A stretch of DNA of 64,000 nt from Neckera pumila (lineage: Eukaryota > Streptophyta > Bryopsida > Hypnales > Neckeraceae), in contig OZ018408.1 of assembly GCA_963969595.1 (NCBI GenBank), forward strand, positions 39,432,108 through 39,496,107, written 5' to 3'. How positions within the stretch are numbered: the first letter of the stretch is position 1; each line of letters starts with the position of its first letter. Below the pieces are notes generated by a model. The model was not told where the DNA came from. It made no database searches and saw only the letters and a list, made by a program, of their open reading frames with translations. Position numbers and translations under genes: made by a program. Positions 12,539 to 24,908 of this stretch are shown here, piece after piece.

Positions 12539-13146
12539 CCCCTAGATGCTCAAGGCACCAAATTTGAAGTTAAATAAGACCTAATTAAGATTTTATTTTT
12601 AGTAGTTTCTATTTTTGACAAATTCATTTTGAAGTCTAGTTTTAGCATCAAAATTCCAATTTTGAAAATGAATGATTATGGGGGTTTTTGTTTAAGATTT
12701 TGTGTAAGGGTACCCATTGCAATCTTGATTTTTTGTAGTATTGAGGGCTCTTGGAAATGAGCCTCAAATATACAAGATCTTGTCACAAAAATCACACTAG
12801 AAATTTATTTAAAAAAATTGTAGAGTAGATTTTGAGAAGCAATGAATTGATTGGGGTTATGCACATGAGGCCCTTCAACCTCATACTTTTTTGGTGACCA
12901 ATTTTTTAGATTTGACATGCAAAAAGAGAGTTGAAAGATTTACATAATTTTAACACATTCACAATCAAACATTTTGATCTTTCAATCCTAAAATGATTTT
13001 TTTTTCCTAAATGATCTCTAGTATATATAGTTTGAATCTGTAAAGTTACAGTAAAAAAAATTGATTCAACTTATCAAAATGCTGGCTTTTTGTTCAATTT
13101 AGAGCAAATTCTAAAAAGCTCGAAACAGGCCTTGGGCATTTAGGGG
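12539..13146. mobile_element. TTAA element 2, 608 bp
   Basis: Inverted ends CCCCTAGATGCTCAAGGC (left) and, inverted, CCCCTAAATGCCCAAGGCC (right), with TTAA at 12535-12538 and 13147-13150. The interior is non-coding and differs from the longer members, so this is a separate subfamily sharing only its termini. Confidence 0.72.
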
Positions 13147-14670
13147 TTAACCCTGTAAGGACAAGCTGGTCTCTATGAAAATCATCCTTTCTGATACCAT
13201 GTGAATTAATGGCTTAAAAAAAAGAGGAAAAGACAATACATATTGGAAGTCAAACAACTGTAGAAGAGCTTTTCTTTTCATAACAAAATTCCGAGGATGA
13301 ATAATTGCACTTCTATCCTATATAAAAGGATTCTTTGTCATCCATTTGAATTTATGTTGAATTAAAAATGTTTTTTTAGTTCTAGCTTTGATCTTCTTTT
13401 TTGGGTCTAAGTTGGAAATAATGGCCACATTTAAAATCAAAATTTCTAGTACATTTTCTAATTTAAAAAAAATAAAAATGTGGCAATTTCATTTTCTAGC
13501 ATATCTATGGCTCAAAATAGTATGTTGGGATACACAAAAAGACTCATTAGTATTAGTGAAGACCTGTAGCAACTCCAATCTACAAATGTAGACTGCTTTT
13601 ATGGCAAATTATGTATTGCTATTTATCCTTGCCATCCACTGATGAACATCACATTTTAGAGTAATATATCTACAATCAAATCACATTTTAGAGTAATAGA
13701 TCTACAATCAAATCAATTGTTTAAATTTCATATTCTGTGCCTCCAGTAGTACTAAAGATGACTTGTGGTACAAAATACTAAAAGGTTGAAAATAAAAAAT
13801 GCAACAAATAGTACAAGTGTTTCTTGCAATAGCTCTTCTCTTTTTTCTTCTCTTTGGCTAGAATTAGGAAAATACAAAGCTACAAACAAAGTTGAGGTTG
13901 AAGCACCAAAAACTAACACTTTCACTACATTTTTTAGGCAAGAATTTTAGCCCGATTGATGTAAAAGCTTACCAAAATTGCTTTGTCAGATTCTTAAATT
14001 TACACAATATTTTATGAATTTTCAAAGCTAAAATCATAGGATACCTATGCATACCGGCTCCTAGACTTCCTTTAAGCACCTCAGATACTTCACTATAATT
14101 TGTAATCCATATACACTTGCATCAAAAAAAATTATTTTAGGGTCTATTTAGCTGTTTTTTTACAATAAATATGCCCCTATTTTTTTCTACTTCTACTTTT
14201 TGCCCATTTTCCTACACCCTATGGTAGTTCAAATTGACATTTGAGGTATTTAAACATGTCCCTATTGTAATTCGAAAATTTATACATGGTTTTAGGATTG
14301 ATCACTATAACATTAACTTCTAACTACTTTAGAACACAAACCATTCAAACAACATATATATGGACATCATATTTTCAACAATTCATACAAATAAATCATG
14401 CAAATGAATCATACATACACAGTAGGAGAAAAAAACCAAGGAAATTAAAAACCACACAAGTAGTATTATATTAGCTAAGCTTCACATATGCATTTACAAA
14501 TGCAGTGGTTTAGGGTCCTTTAAGACTAAAAGTTGACAAAACAATAAACTCTAGAACAATCATTTTCTCAAGCCAAAAGTTGACAAAATATTAAACTAAA
14601 ATGGCAATAACAACAATCATTCTCTTTTTACCTTAACTATGACGACAACTCCTCAACAAAAACCAAAAGA

Positions 14671-14790
14671 GAATAAAGTGAATAAAGTGAATAAAGTGAA
14701 TAAAGTGAATAAAGTGAATAAAGTGAATAAAGTGAATAAAGTGAATAAAGTGAATAAAGTGAATAAAGTGAATAAAGTGAATAAAGTGAA
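14671..14790. repeat. 9-bp minisatellite (GAATAAAGT) about 13 units
   Basis: Perfect tandem copies of GAATAAAGT. The frames crossing it read HFI or YSL repeats and are not genes. Confidence 0.95.
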
Positions 14791-14974
14791 CATTGCAAAG
14801 AAATAAAATAGTATAGTTCACATTCAACATACATTAGGGTTTCAATTTCAATAAAAAAAAACTTTGCTACCTCCAACTATTAATATGAAATTCTTGAAAA
14901 CAATAATTGTTGACTTAAAATTGATTGGCATTTGTTTAGCATCAAAAAATTTAAATTAGTCTAGAATGACTTGG

Positions 14975-16290
14975 AAATGAAACAAATGAAGAAAATCCTT
15001 TCCAGGTGATAATGGGAAGTCTTTTGGTAATCTGACTCCAAACCTGATGAAGTTGTGCTTCTCAACATAAAATAAAGAATCCTTTGCAACCTTAACCTTT
15101 TAGTGACCATGGTTGATTTGTGGGGCAAGCGCAATTTTTGATTACAAATTTGGAAAAGGAAAATTTCATCACTACTCCAAGGAAGTAATCCTAGATCGGA
15201 TCGTAGGAATTGATGTTGTAGACTTAATTTGTGAAAAAAACAAAAAGTGAACATGATCTAACGGTGCAATTTGTTGTGAGTGATCTTCAAAGTGCGATGC
15301 ATCAAAGTAGCCTTTAGTTGAAGCAGCATAATACATTATTGCCCATAACTTTCGAAACATGCCTCTACAATTCATAGGATTGTTGGGCAATGTTTCTATC
15401 GTTCTTAGGTGTCAATTTCAAATAGAATCACATGAGTTGCTTAATATATATGCGAATTAGAAGGTATGACTCAGTTTGTCCCTCTTGTCTTTGGATAAGT
15501 ACAGCTACCTTGTTATTGCACAAAATGCTTTGAAACTGGGTTTGTTTGGAGCGCATGCTGAATCTCTTTGCATTATTCTTTGAGTTTTCTTAAAGACCCA
15601 GTACTAAGGGCAGTAAAAGACAAAGAATCCAAAATTCGACCAAAAAGTAGTCAACTAGTCACTAAAAGATTAAAGAACAAGGATTGCTAAGTGCTACCCC
15701 AAAATTGCAATTCCAAAACCTTGAAAACAATTGCATAGCATACAAAGAAGGATTTGAAACTATTCTAAACCCCAAATTAGAGGTTCTACCCTATCCAGCC
15801 CTCCTACGTGATTACAACGTGCCTTTCAAAATGTTTTGAAGTGTAAAGCTTTACCCTTAGTGGCACTGCCTTTTTTTCTCCATCTACAAGAGATTTCCAC
15901 ACATGTACATATCATTAAAAGAAATCCTAAACCAATGCTAAAAAAAAAAAAAAAAACACACCGTCAACCACAAAATGAATGAAAAGAATCCTTTCCAAAT
16001 GATAATAGGAAATCTTCTTGCATGTTGGCACCAAAATTGATGAAGCTCTGTTCCTCAGCAGAAAATAATGAACCGTCCGCGACTTTAACGAGCGAGAACT
16101 ACAAAGTGCTAGTACAACATTACAATTCCCAAACCCTAAAGACTTCTTTGCAGCACAAAGAAGGTTTCCAAAACTATCCTAGACTCTACAATCCTAACCC
16201 CCACATTGAAAACCCTACATTGGATGCTCCAATGGCTATACACTATCTAACCCTCTTTGCGTGAATGCATCCTTCAAAATCCAAAAAACA
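14975..16290. repeat. Duplicated segment with two diverged copies
   Basis: 14990-15110 resembles 15980-16095 (AATCCTTTCCA, GATGAAG, TTCTCAGCA/ACATAAAATAA), and 15690-15840 resembles 16100-16290 (ACAAAGAAGG, AAACTAT, TGCCTTTCAAAAT). Poly-A (15940-15956) marks the join. No gene recognised. Confidence 0.5.
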
Positions 16291-16403
16291 CACAGAGTTT
16301 TATGTTAGAACAAACAAACTACCTAAAATGAGACATTTATTATTTTGTCTATTTGCAAATGGAAAATGGAAGCTCCTCAAGTAGGTTCCTCCCCTCCCTT
16401 TTA

Positions 16404-17332
16404 TCCCTAAAGGCCCAAGGCCTTTTCTCTACCAAAAAACATCCAAAACTGCCAATCTTTTAGCAAAGAGTGAAAAAAAAATTAAAAGTGTTTTTTTTGC
16501 ACATCTAATCGCAGGATCTTACACCTCACTAGTATAAGAATGTGTGGAAAAAATTTCAGAATTTTTGACCGCACAGATTGCAAGATATCTACGCTTAAAG
16601 TTGAAAAAACAAGTTTTTTAGCACATTGTGGGACTAGATTTTTTTACTTTGAACATTTTTAACTTAAAATTTTTACACTATAGAGTTTTGAGCTTTAAGT
16701 GTTTAATAGTGGAGAATTGAGTTGACAATCTATCCAAAAAAAAAATTCAAAAAAACTTAATTTTCATTATTGAAAAAATTGTTGAGTAGAGTTAGGTACG
16801 AGATAGAAGGAAAATCTAAAATATTCATATATTTTAGATGGAATTAAAATGCACTAATCCCAATTTTCAGATTGTTCTAGCAAGTAAACTGAACAATGCA
16901 AAAAGAAAAAAATTGAAAAATTGAAAAAACTGCATTCAGAAATGAATCTACAAGTTATTTTTTTCAAAAAGATGCTCTAACTGCCCGAAAAACAAGAATA
17001 TCCATAATTTTCTCATAACAAATCCAAATCAAATAAATCAAAGCTTTTAGATAGAAAAAAATATAATCTATGAGAAAAAAAATACTAAAAAGAAAAAAGT
17101 ACAATTTTTTTTTGCTGCCTGTCGTCCCTCTATTTTGAGCTTATTTGGTCATATTATTTGCCCGCCGCCCCCTGTTCTTGAGCACCCATTGTGAAAAAAA
17201 TTATATTTCCATGAAGCTAATTAGTTTTTCTACCTCCCAAAAAAGTTTCAAAAAATCAGGAGAAAATTTCAACCCGTAGTTACCTGCCCGGTAACGCATT
17301 TGTCCCCCGAAGGGACAACGGGCTTTTAGGGG
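16404..17332. mobile_element. TTAA element 3, about 929 bp
   Basis: The right end is AGGGACAACGGGCTTTTAGGGG followed by TTAA (17333-17336). The left end is slightly damaged (TTATCCCTAAAGG). It shares the interior of the elements at 35674 and 54575, including the block around GACCGCACAGATTGCAAG and the subterminal hairpin TTGTCCC-CCGAA-GGGACAA. Confidence 0.75.
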
Positions 17333-17467
17333 TTAAACTACCCCTTGTGTAGATTTATAAATTTTGTACTATAGATCATTATAATGTATTCTATAGTAGT
17401 TATAATATAACCTGCTTAGAAATAATGATGCTATAGTAACTTGATTATTTTTTGAATTCTTAGCCTT

Positions 17468-18271
17468 CACTAGAAGAAAATTGCAATACTCTCCATAAGC
17501 TCTCAACCATTAGAAAAAATTGGGACCCTCAAAGGGGCTGCTTCCCTTTGAGGAATTCCCCTCAAGGAGATGGCAACCCCGTTGAGGGGAATGCCCCTTT
17601 GAAGGGAACAGGGTACTCATTAAAAAATTTGAATAAATAATAATAGTATAATAATAATAAAGTAATAATAAAAAATAATAATAATTCTCAAATTAGCTAG
17701 CTGATGTGGTCCCCTTGGTGCACATCAGATTCTGAAATTTTGTAATCTGTAATTTTTTTTAAATTAATTATTTATAATTTTTTAAGTATTTAAAAATTGA
17801 TTTTAGTGCACTATACAATGCTGTCCAGGCCCTCCAATTTGCTGGCGGCAATTTTTTTTTTTTTAATTAAAAAAATTAAAATTAAAATAAAAAAATCAGC
17901 CCTTGTTCCCTTGTTCCCCTCATTCACAATCCCTTTGAGGGCTCCAATTCTTTCTAATGAAGCTCTCAACAAAATCTACTTGATGTTTTTTGCTAGAAAT
18001 ACACTAAAAGAAAACTAGAAGAAAACTGCATTGATTTCAGCAAAACCAACTTGACGTGTTAGCTGTGTCCAATGCAAAATTTGCATTGCAAGAAGTTGAA
18101 AAACGCATATTTTGCGTTGGACACAACAAACACGTCAAGTTAGTTTTGTTGAAATTGACGCAGTTTTCTTCTAGTTTTCTTCTAGTGTGTTTCTAACAAA
18201 AAAACATCAGCTAGATTTTGTTGAAAGCTTGTTGAGAGCTTATTGAGAGCAACGCAGTTTTTTTTATAGTG
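17468..18271. mobile_element. CACTA-type fold-back element, carrying a nested insertion
   Basis: Begins CACTAGAAGAAAATTGC and ends with the inverted GCAGTTTTTTTTATAGTG. The arms pair over long stretches: CTCTCAACAAAATCTACTTGATG against its complement near 18205-18250, and CAACTTGACGTGTTAGCTGT against 18120-18145. The left arm is interrupted by the CATTAG element at 17508-17959. CACTA/CMC elements start CACTA and duplicate 3 bp; no clear 3-bp duplication is visible here. Confidence 0.6.
17508..17959. mobile_element. CATTAG-family MITE, 452 bp
   Basis: Ends CATTAGAAAAAATTGGGACC and, inverted, CATTAGAAAGAATTGGAGCC. Inside are CTCAAAGGGGC palindromes and a CTGATGTGG motif. AAGCTCTCAAC occurs on both sides, but the uninterrupted opposite arm of the host fold-back already has this motif in tandem, so it is not proof of a target duplication. 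Confidence 0.7.
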
Positions 18272-19480
18272 CCCAAATAAAAAAAGGAGCCCTATAGTAG
18301 ACCTCATGTTGTTTCTGAAGTAATCACAAGTGAAGTATTTGGGTTAAGTACAAAATCCCAACTCCCATTGGATGCCTCAAATTCTCTTTAATTCTTGTGG
18401 ATTGCTTTTCAATCTATGCACTAGGTTTGAATGAAGGTGGATGGCCATTTAAGGCTTAAGTACAATATAGATGATGGACTGAAAAAACAATCAATTTTAG
18501 AGGATCAATCAAGCTAACTATTATAGCCATTTTGTAAGTTTAACTGAAAGTTAAGTATAGACAATACCCTCAAGGAAGCTACCATTGTTGTGCTATGCTT
18601 AGTACGCTTAGGATTTATTCATACTGAGGTAGAATTATCTTCATCTCAAACTTAGTAGGATAGAGGGATTAACTTTATGTTTTGTTTGTGTCAATTTATA
18701 TTGATAGAATAGTATACATTATTTTTAAATGAAAAATGCATTGATAATATAATTGTAATACATGATAATTAATTATGTGTAAAGAATATTACATCACATG
18801 AAGCGCTTCAACATCTATGTTTTAAATGATGAACATAGTACTTTAGGCTAATGATTTGTTCAGAAGCCTTCTCATTCATCTATAATAATTCTTGAATATT
18901 TAAAAGATGACCTTTTTTTAAGACCAATTTGATTAGATTAATATAAATAATTAATAGATACAATAATATTATCAAAATGTGCAAAATCTCCAAAAATATT
19001 CAGACATTTACAAGTTAAAGTTGTGCCTTACTTTATAGATTTGTCATATAATACATGTCAAATTTATACAATTTTAATTCATTGTTTTTTATTTGTTTCC
19101 ATTTAACGCGCTAAGTTTTAAAGCACGGAAAGCTAATGCAATGCCCTATCCTATGTTTTTAGCCTCATAGATACAACTATTTGTTCATGCTATCACACTA
19201 ACTTATCACATAAATAAATCAAAGTGGTACAAGCAGAAATATCTTCATCTATAGCTTCATTATCAATCAATTGGCAATGATACATCCATCCAATAAAAGA
19301 TAATTTTTCCTAAAAACATTAAAAGTCAATTTGAGTACAATATTTTACAATTAAAACAACATTTGGTCCTTCATCCTAAATATTTAAAATCATCATTATT
19401 TATAGTTTATTGTTTTTATGCAATATAAGTATTATTATCTATTGAGATTGAGATTTAACAATGTATATAAAACATTTTTC
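18272..19480. other. AT-rich sequence without recognised feature
   Basis: No frame above 60 codons, no clear terminal repeats and no family recognised. Confidence 0.5.
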
Positions 19481-19678
19481 TACTCAATGCATGTGTTGGG
19501 ATCTACCATTTTAATTATAATATTGTAGATTTATCTTTAAAGATATAGTTCCCTATCTAGTGGAAAAAGTCATAATTCTAACGAATTGTTAAGAAAAAAA
19601 GATAGAGACATCTAGTACTTGATTCAAAGTATTAGATCAAAGTTCTAACAATTGAAAGGGGAACTTACTGAATTGCAG

Positions 19679-19812
19679 CCCAAAAGATGGAAGATGACAA
19701 CCTAAAAGAAGGAAGATAACAACTCAAAAGATGGAAGGTGACAACAACTCAAAAGATGGAAGGTGACAACTTAAAAGAAGGAAGATAACAACCTAAAAGA
19801 GAGAAGATGACA
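19679..19812. repeat. 22-25-bp minisatellite, six units
   Basis: Units alternate CTCAAAAGATGGAAGGTGACA and CCTAAAAGAAGGAAGATAACA with AACA spacers. The units adjoin without unique spacers and lie inside the third partial copy of the 2.2-8.1-kb repeat. Confidence 0.85.
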
Positions 19813-20059
19813 GATCATGTACTTAAAAGGATTGTTATATGCATTGTAATGCTTTCAAATTATAATAAGAACAAGTCCCAACAGAGTGTGAAGGGAAGGT
19901 TACACAAGATTATTTGGTGAAGAGGCATACCACTTGAGGTGTACAATGGACAACCAACAAGATTCTCATCCTTTCACAAGTCTCAATTGATATTTTAGAA
20001 AAAATTCATATACATCAATCATTTAGTTAAGGAAAAGGGGCATACCACTTGAAGATTGT

Positions 20060-21430
20060 CATCTTTTCATTCTCATTAGATTCCAATATTTAGTTAATTT
20101 TAAATTCAAAAAGGAATCTATTTTCAAATCCATTAGCTAAAAGAAATGCAACAACTAGACTTTATCCTACAATTTACAATTGCCTATAATATACTTCACT
20201 AGAGACTAAGAGCAATTGTTATTTTGATATGCTTCTCTTTAATTACATTTTTTGAAACTTTTTCATTCTTTTAGACATTAAAGTATCAAAATCTATCTTA
20301 AAAATTCCCTTAGACATTTTAGGTCTTCAAGACATGTCATAAAATTGATTTAAAATGTGTTGAAAAAATTGCCAAAAAAATTATTCTTGAACTTGAAAAT
20401 TCACAACTAATTCCGGATCCACAAAGGTGAAAAAAATGAAGCGACTTGGATTCAAATTGAGCTCCCTATTGTGTTTCAAAATTTTTTATTGGAGAATGAT
20501 TTGAGAAGTCCAACACTCCTAAAATGAGAGATCAATTTGGAGAAGAAAAAGTATAAAAAGATGAATAACATTTTTTACCCCTCCAAATTTTTATTTATTG
20601 GAATCTAAGTCAAATCTTGTATTTTTTAATTTTAAAAATTGAGAATAAAAACCTCTCTCAAATTTGTACATGTTTTCAAACAAAAAGAAAAAAAGAAAAA
20701 ACTGACCAAATTGGATCCTACAAACTTTTATATATGCATCAATTTTTGAAATTTGGAATTTGATATTATTAGCATATTATATGGAGCTTCTTCAAAAAAA
20801 TTGGTATCATTCTAATTAATTTTGTATTTTTAATCACACCAAATTGAAAATTGTCTTTTTAAAATTGCTAAAAATACAAATTTGAATTTTTTTTCTTTAG
20901 ACCTGAATTGTTGTGCAAATTACAGGCTAGAAATGTCCAAAAGAATGTTCTTTTCCATCCCTACTATTCCTTTCAGTGTAAGAGAATTATATTTGCTCTA
21001 TTGTTTTAGTAGACTATATTTTTTTTTAATAAGTTTTAAATACTGCTTACATTGAAATTTTGAAAACCGAAAAATGCAACAAGTATGTTAGCTTGTTACT
21101 CTACAAGACAATCATTTATTTACAAAATATTGAAATTTGTTTTACCCTATCAAGAATTTGCCATTGAAACTTTGAAGAGGACACACTGTGTCTTCTTGGT
21201 CCTTGAGGGATTCGATAGTCCCATTGGCCCAATGGGAGCCAAAATGCAACTTCGGATAGGCTCATACGGCCTCAATATTCATCGTGATTTTCTAATACTT
21301 TTGTGGGATGATTGCAAGAAAGACTGACCAATTTTTGTAGCATTTTCCATGGTACTCATTTTTTTTCCCTTGGGAGCACTGTATAATTAGAAAAACAATT
21401 TAAAAAATCTAAAAGATTGGTTTCATGTAA
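20060..21430. other. AT-rich sequence without gene
   Basis: One 80-codon frame at 21085-21327 contains a run of ordinary residues but no recognisable domain and no codon bias. Otherwise poly-A/T-rich sequence. Confidence 0.45.
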
Positions 21431-22050
21431 ATACCTTTAAGAGAAGGAACCCTAGGAAGGGAAAGCATAGAAAAACTCTCTAGATAGGAGAACTAGAAAG
21501 TCTCATGAAAAGTGCAAAATGTTTTGAAAATAGGTACTTTCACATTTTAATTTGTAAAAAAATAGAAAAGCAATTTTTAAAAGAAATAAAATTTAAAGTT
21601 TGATAGAACTTTATGGTGAAGAGCTTTCACTAAGAAAATGAGCTTAAAACCATTTTCAGTGTTCAAACATGCGCGTGCAACAGAGCCCTTGTTAGCACGC
21701 ATGTGGAGGACATAAAATAAGATATTTTTAAATTTCCTTTAGTAGAAACATAAATTCCTACTATAGAAATAGACCACAGAAATTTTAGCTCCAGACCATT
21801 AATTTTGATGCTCTTCAGTACTAAAAACCACTAAACTGCAAAGTGTGACAAATTAGCTAAATTCAAAATTAATTAGAAAAGTCTTCTTTTACATTTTTGA
21901 AAAATAAGGGTTCTAATTACTATAAAGTTTGTCATCTTCTATAAAAATTTCAAGCACATCGGCTTCACCCTTCAAAAATTATGGCCATTCACAACTTTGT
22001 CAGTTCCATTGTGACACCAAATAGTACCGGTCTTTCTTGCATTCACCTTG
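21430..22050. repeat. Dispersed repeat, copy 2
   Basis: Second copy of the 1560-2165 repeat, about equally long and diverged. It runs into the degraded reverse TTAA-family element at 22055. Confidence 0.6.
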
Positions 22051-22054
22051 TGAG

Positions 22055-22870
22055 CAAGAAAAACACATAAGCTTCTTGGGAATATAATTTTTATTTTAAT
22101 CGGTGCCCAAGAGCAAAAGCTATGGCACAATAAGCCAAAATAGAGGTTGGTGGATATTACAAAAAAATCAAAGAAAGTCAAAATTAAATTTTTAAAATTT
22201 TTCTTCTAAAACATTATATTTTTGTTTACACGGGAAGATTTGATTCATTCTATTTTGACTAGTGATGAGAAAGTTACGGAAAATTTTATTGTGGGGGTTA
22301 TCTAAGCATCTTCTTCAAAAAATAACTTATAGGATTCATTTTTGAATGCAATTTTCCCATTTAAGAAAAAAAAAACTATTTGACAAGGTTAAGTATGCTT
22401 GTTAGATTAATCTCACCGTTGGGATTATTGTGTTTCAATTCCATTTTAGAGGTATTAACAATTTATTTTTTCTTCAATTTTGAATCTACTTCTACTCAAT
22501 ATGTTTTAAAGAGTGAAAATCAAGTTTTCAAAAGAAAAAACTATTTATCTCAGATTTTCAACTCAATTCTTCAACATAAAGATTTTTAAATTCAAAGTAA
22601 GTAGTGCAAATTTTTTCTACAAATGGCAATTAAAGTCATCTGAAATTGCAAGCTAAAATTCAGAAGAACCTTTTTTCCAACTTTGAATGCTAATATCTTC
22701 CAATTTGCATGGTCAAACTTTATGAAATTGTTATGCTATGATCAGAGACAAGTCAAGGACAAGATCCTATGGTTAGATTCTAAGATTGTTTTGTTTTGTT
22801 TTCTTCGGCAAACACAGCAGAATGACAATTTTGAGTGTTTTGGGACCAAAAAGACTTTAGGACTTTATGG
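22055..22870 (-). mobile_element. Degraded TTAA-family element in reverse orientation
   Basis: Blocks of the long TTAA subfamily occur in reverse order and complement: the region equivalent to GGGCATAACTCTTG at 22100-22140 and the GGAAGATATTAGCATT region near 22690. The TTAA ends cannot be found and the left end abuts another dispersed repeat. Boundaries approximate. Confidence 0.5.
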
Positions 22871-23249
22871 GTTTTATTGTAGAGCATAAAATGCACACAT
22901 GTAGTAATTTGCTTAGAAACTCCACCTTCAATCATAAGGTGGGGGATTCAAGTCCCACATGCAACTCCATAGGACAAACAAAGGGATGAGCAATCCAAAC
23001 AAAGAACTCAATAGAGTTAACCATAAAGTTCTCCCCAATTTATACAATGATTTTTAGAAGAAGGCTTAACTAGGAATAACACAAAAGGGGCTCATTGACG
23101 CACGACACCAATCTCCATCAAACTCTAGTTTTAGTGCTTCAAGGAGTTTAGTATTGTGTTTTTCTCAGACATCCTCAAACTCCCATTTCTAGTCCCTCAT
23201 TCAAGCACTTTATGACTAACCCTATTGTCCAAAATCTTAATTGTATCAT

Positions 23250-23274
23250 CCCACCCCACCCCACCCCACCCCAC
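23250..23274. repeat. CCCAC microsatellite
   Basis: About five tandem CCCAC units, a GC-rich island in AT-rich DNA. Confidence 0.9.
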
Positions 23275-23493
23275 TCTTTTCAACATTATTCAACTATTTT
23301 CAACACTTCATTCAAATGATCAAATTTGGTACTTTTTATAACGTGTCAAAAAAAAAGATTAATTGTAAAAGAACTATCTGTGCCTTCAAAGATAAATGGA
23401 AGCCATATCTAGCCTACTATCACTAGTATTCATACTTTTGAGACTCCTGTGAAATGTTTTCTTCATTTTTGAAGTTGGAATGACATGAGTCTA

Positions 23494-23780
23494 CTAAGGT
23501 AACTACACCTAAAATCGCACACTGGATATTCTTGCCTAAAATGTACTCCCACTATTCATACTCCATATGACTATGATCACTTTTAGGTACACCTATTTTC
23601 AACACTTTGAAAATTCGTAGTTTATTCACACGGTGTCCAAAAATGCATTCTACGAGATTCTAGAATCCTGTTTTGACTACCTATGGGACCCCACAATTAT
23701 TTTTTCAATATAATAGTGAAAACCATGCTGAATCATGCTGAATTGCTTAAACTGTGCAATTTAAGGTGTAGTTACCTTAG
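23494..23780. mobile_element. CTAAGG-family MITE, 287 bp
   Basis: Inverted ends CTAAGGTAACTACACCTAAA and CTAAGGTAACTACACCTTAA. It is intact, and gives the uninterrupted reference for the copy at 39.3-39.9 kb. Non-coding. Confidence 0.72.
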
Positions 23781-24908
23781 CACCCCCACCCTGATATGTT
23801 CACTACCACAGAGGTGTTACAAGTGCATTCAGGAATCCAATATATACTTCTGACACCTCTGTGTTAGAGGACGCTTCCAGAACCGAACCTGTTTTTGCAC
23901 CTCCTACCCTACATCAGATGCATGGAGAATCGCTCCAAATCATGCACATTGGAACTTTCAAGCATATTGCAACCATGTTTGGTTCCCCACCTTACTTGGC
24001 CGTACGGTATTGACGATTTCAGATACTGGGGACAACATTCTTATAATCGCATACAGTAAAAAATGAAGAACATTCTTCTCAACATAACATTCACTGACAT
24101 TTAGGATTCATGGTGCACCCTCACTTCGGATGTGGTTCTGCTTAGTTCAACTTGCCTTAGCGCAGGAGGAAAGGTGCGCCCGATAGAAATAACACAATTC
24201 ATCATGCAACAGAATTCCAGTCAACCAGCTGGATCACGAGGTCTATCAATGACATTTACACAAAAATCCATGCAGTCATGGGCTGTAGAGGAGTCAACAT
24301 CCATAAAGCTTTCTTTAACATTCCAGAAATGAATTTTAAACTTCCTGTTCACCTGATGAAAAGAATAACAGTAGTCGATGTATCAGGATGCCCCAATCCT
24401 GCAGCAGTGTTTCCAGTTATCACATAGAAAATCTTTGGCACCTAGAAAGTTCTTTCTAGACCATTAGAGATATGACTCCAAAGACCTTCACTAAGATCGG
24501 AGCTGTTGCAGTGAACTGTAAAATTACAATCCTGATTGCACTGTCATTTTTGTTCAAAAAAGGCTCAAAATTGAAGATCAATAAAACGGTTTACTAGATA
24601 TGACAGTTCTACTAGATAGAAATGCATTGTCCCCCGCTAGAATAGAATGGAACATATCAAAGAGCAACCTTCGGTCAATTTGCACAAATAAAAGCCGACT
24701 GACAATTCCGCTGATCTCATTTGTATTTTCGAGCAATACAACAATCTAAACATCGATTTAAACACAATAGGCCAAATCACAGAAACATGTGAAATGTGCG
24801 AATAAATCAGACCTGCAAGTGGTGGTCATTTTATAGGATCTCAGACCCCGTGGGCAAGGAGGCTCAAATCGTTTTGCTATAAAAAAGAAATAATGGGACT
24901 CGCATCCT
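23781..24908. other. Downstream flank of DGS1, no gene called
   Basis: The sequence looks single-copy and less AT-rich than the repeats. It includes the DGS1 3' UTR from 24908 downward. A 66-codon plus frame at 24132 shows no domain. No clear polyadenylation signal chosen. Confidence 0.4.

Noticed and set aside
14633..14876. Two minus-strand frames of 65 and 79 codons
   Set aside because: They translate the GAATAAAGT minisatellite into HFI and YSL repeats; no gene features.
17497..17970. AAGCTCTCAAC on both sides of the CATTAG element as an 11-bp target duplication
   Set aside because: The uninterrupted opposite arm of the host fold-back already holds two tandem copies of the motif, so the duplication may predate insertion.
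19679..19812. Regular short repeats resembling a CRISPR array
   Set aside because: Units adjoin with no unique spacers and the context is a plant nuclear repeat; it is a minisatellite.
22915..22975. tRNA-like sequence (GGGGGATTCAAGTCCCAC)
   Set aside because: Only a T-arm-like stretch; no acceptor stem or full cloverleaf. At best a SINE remnant.
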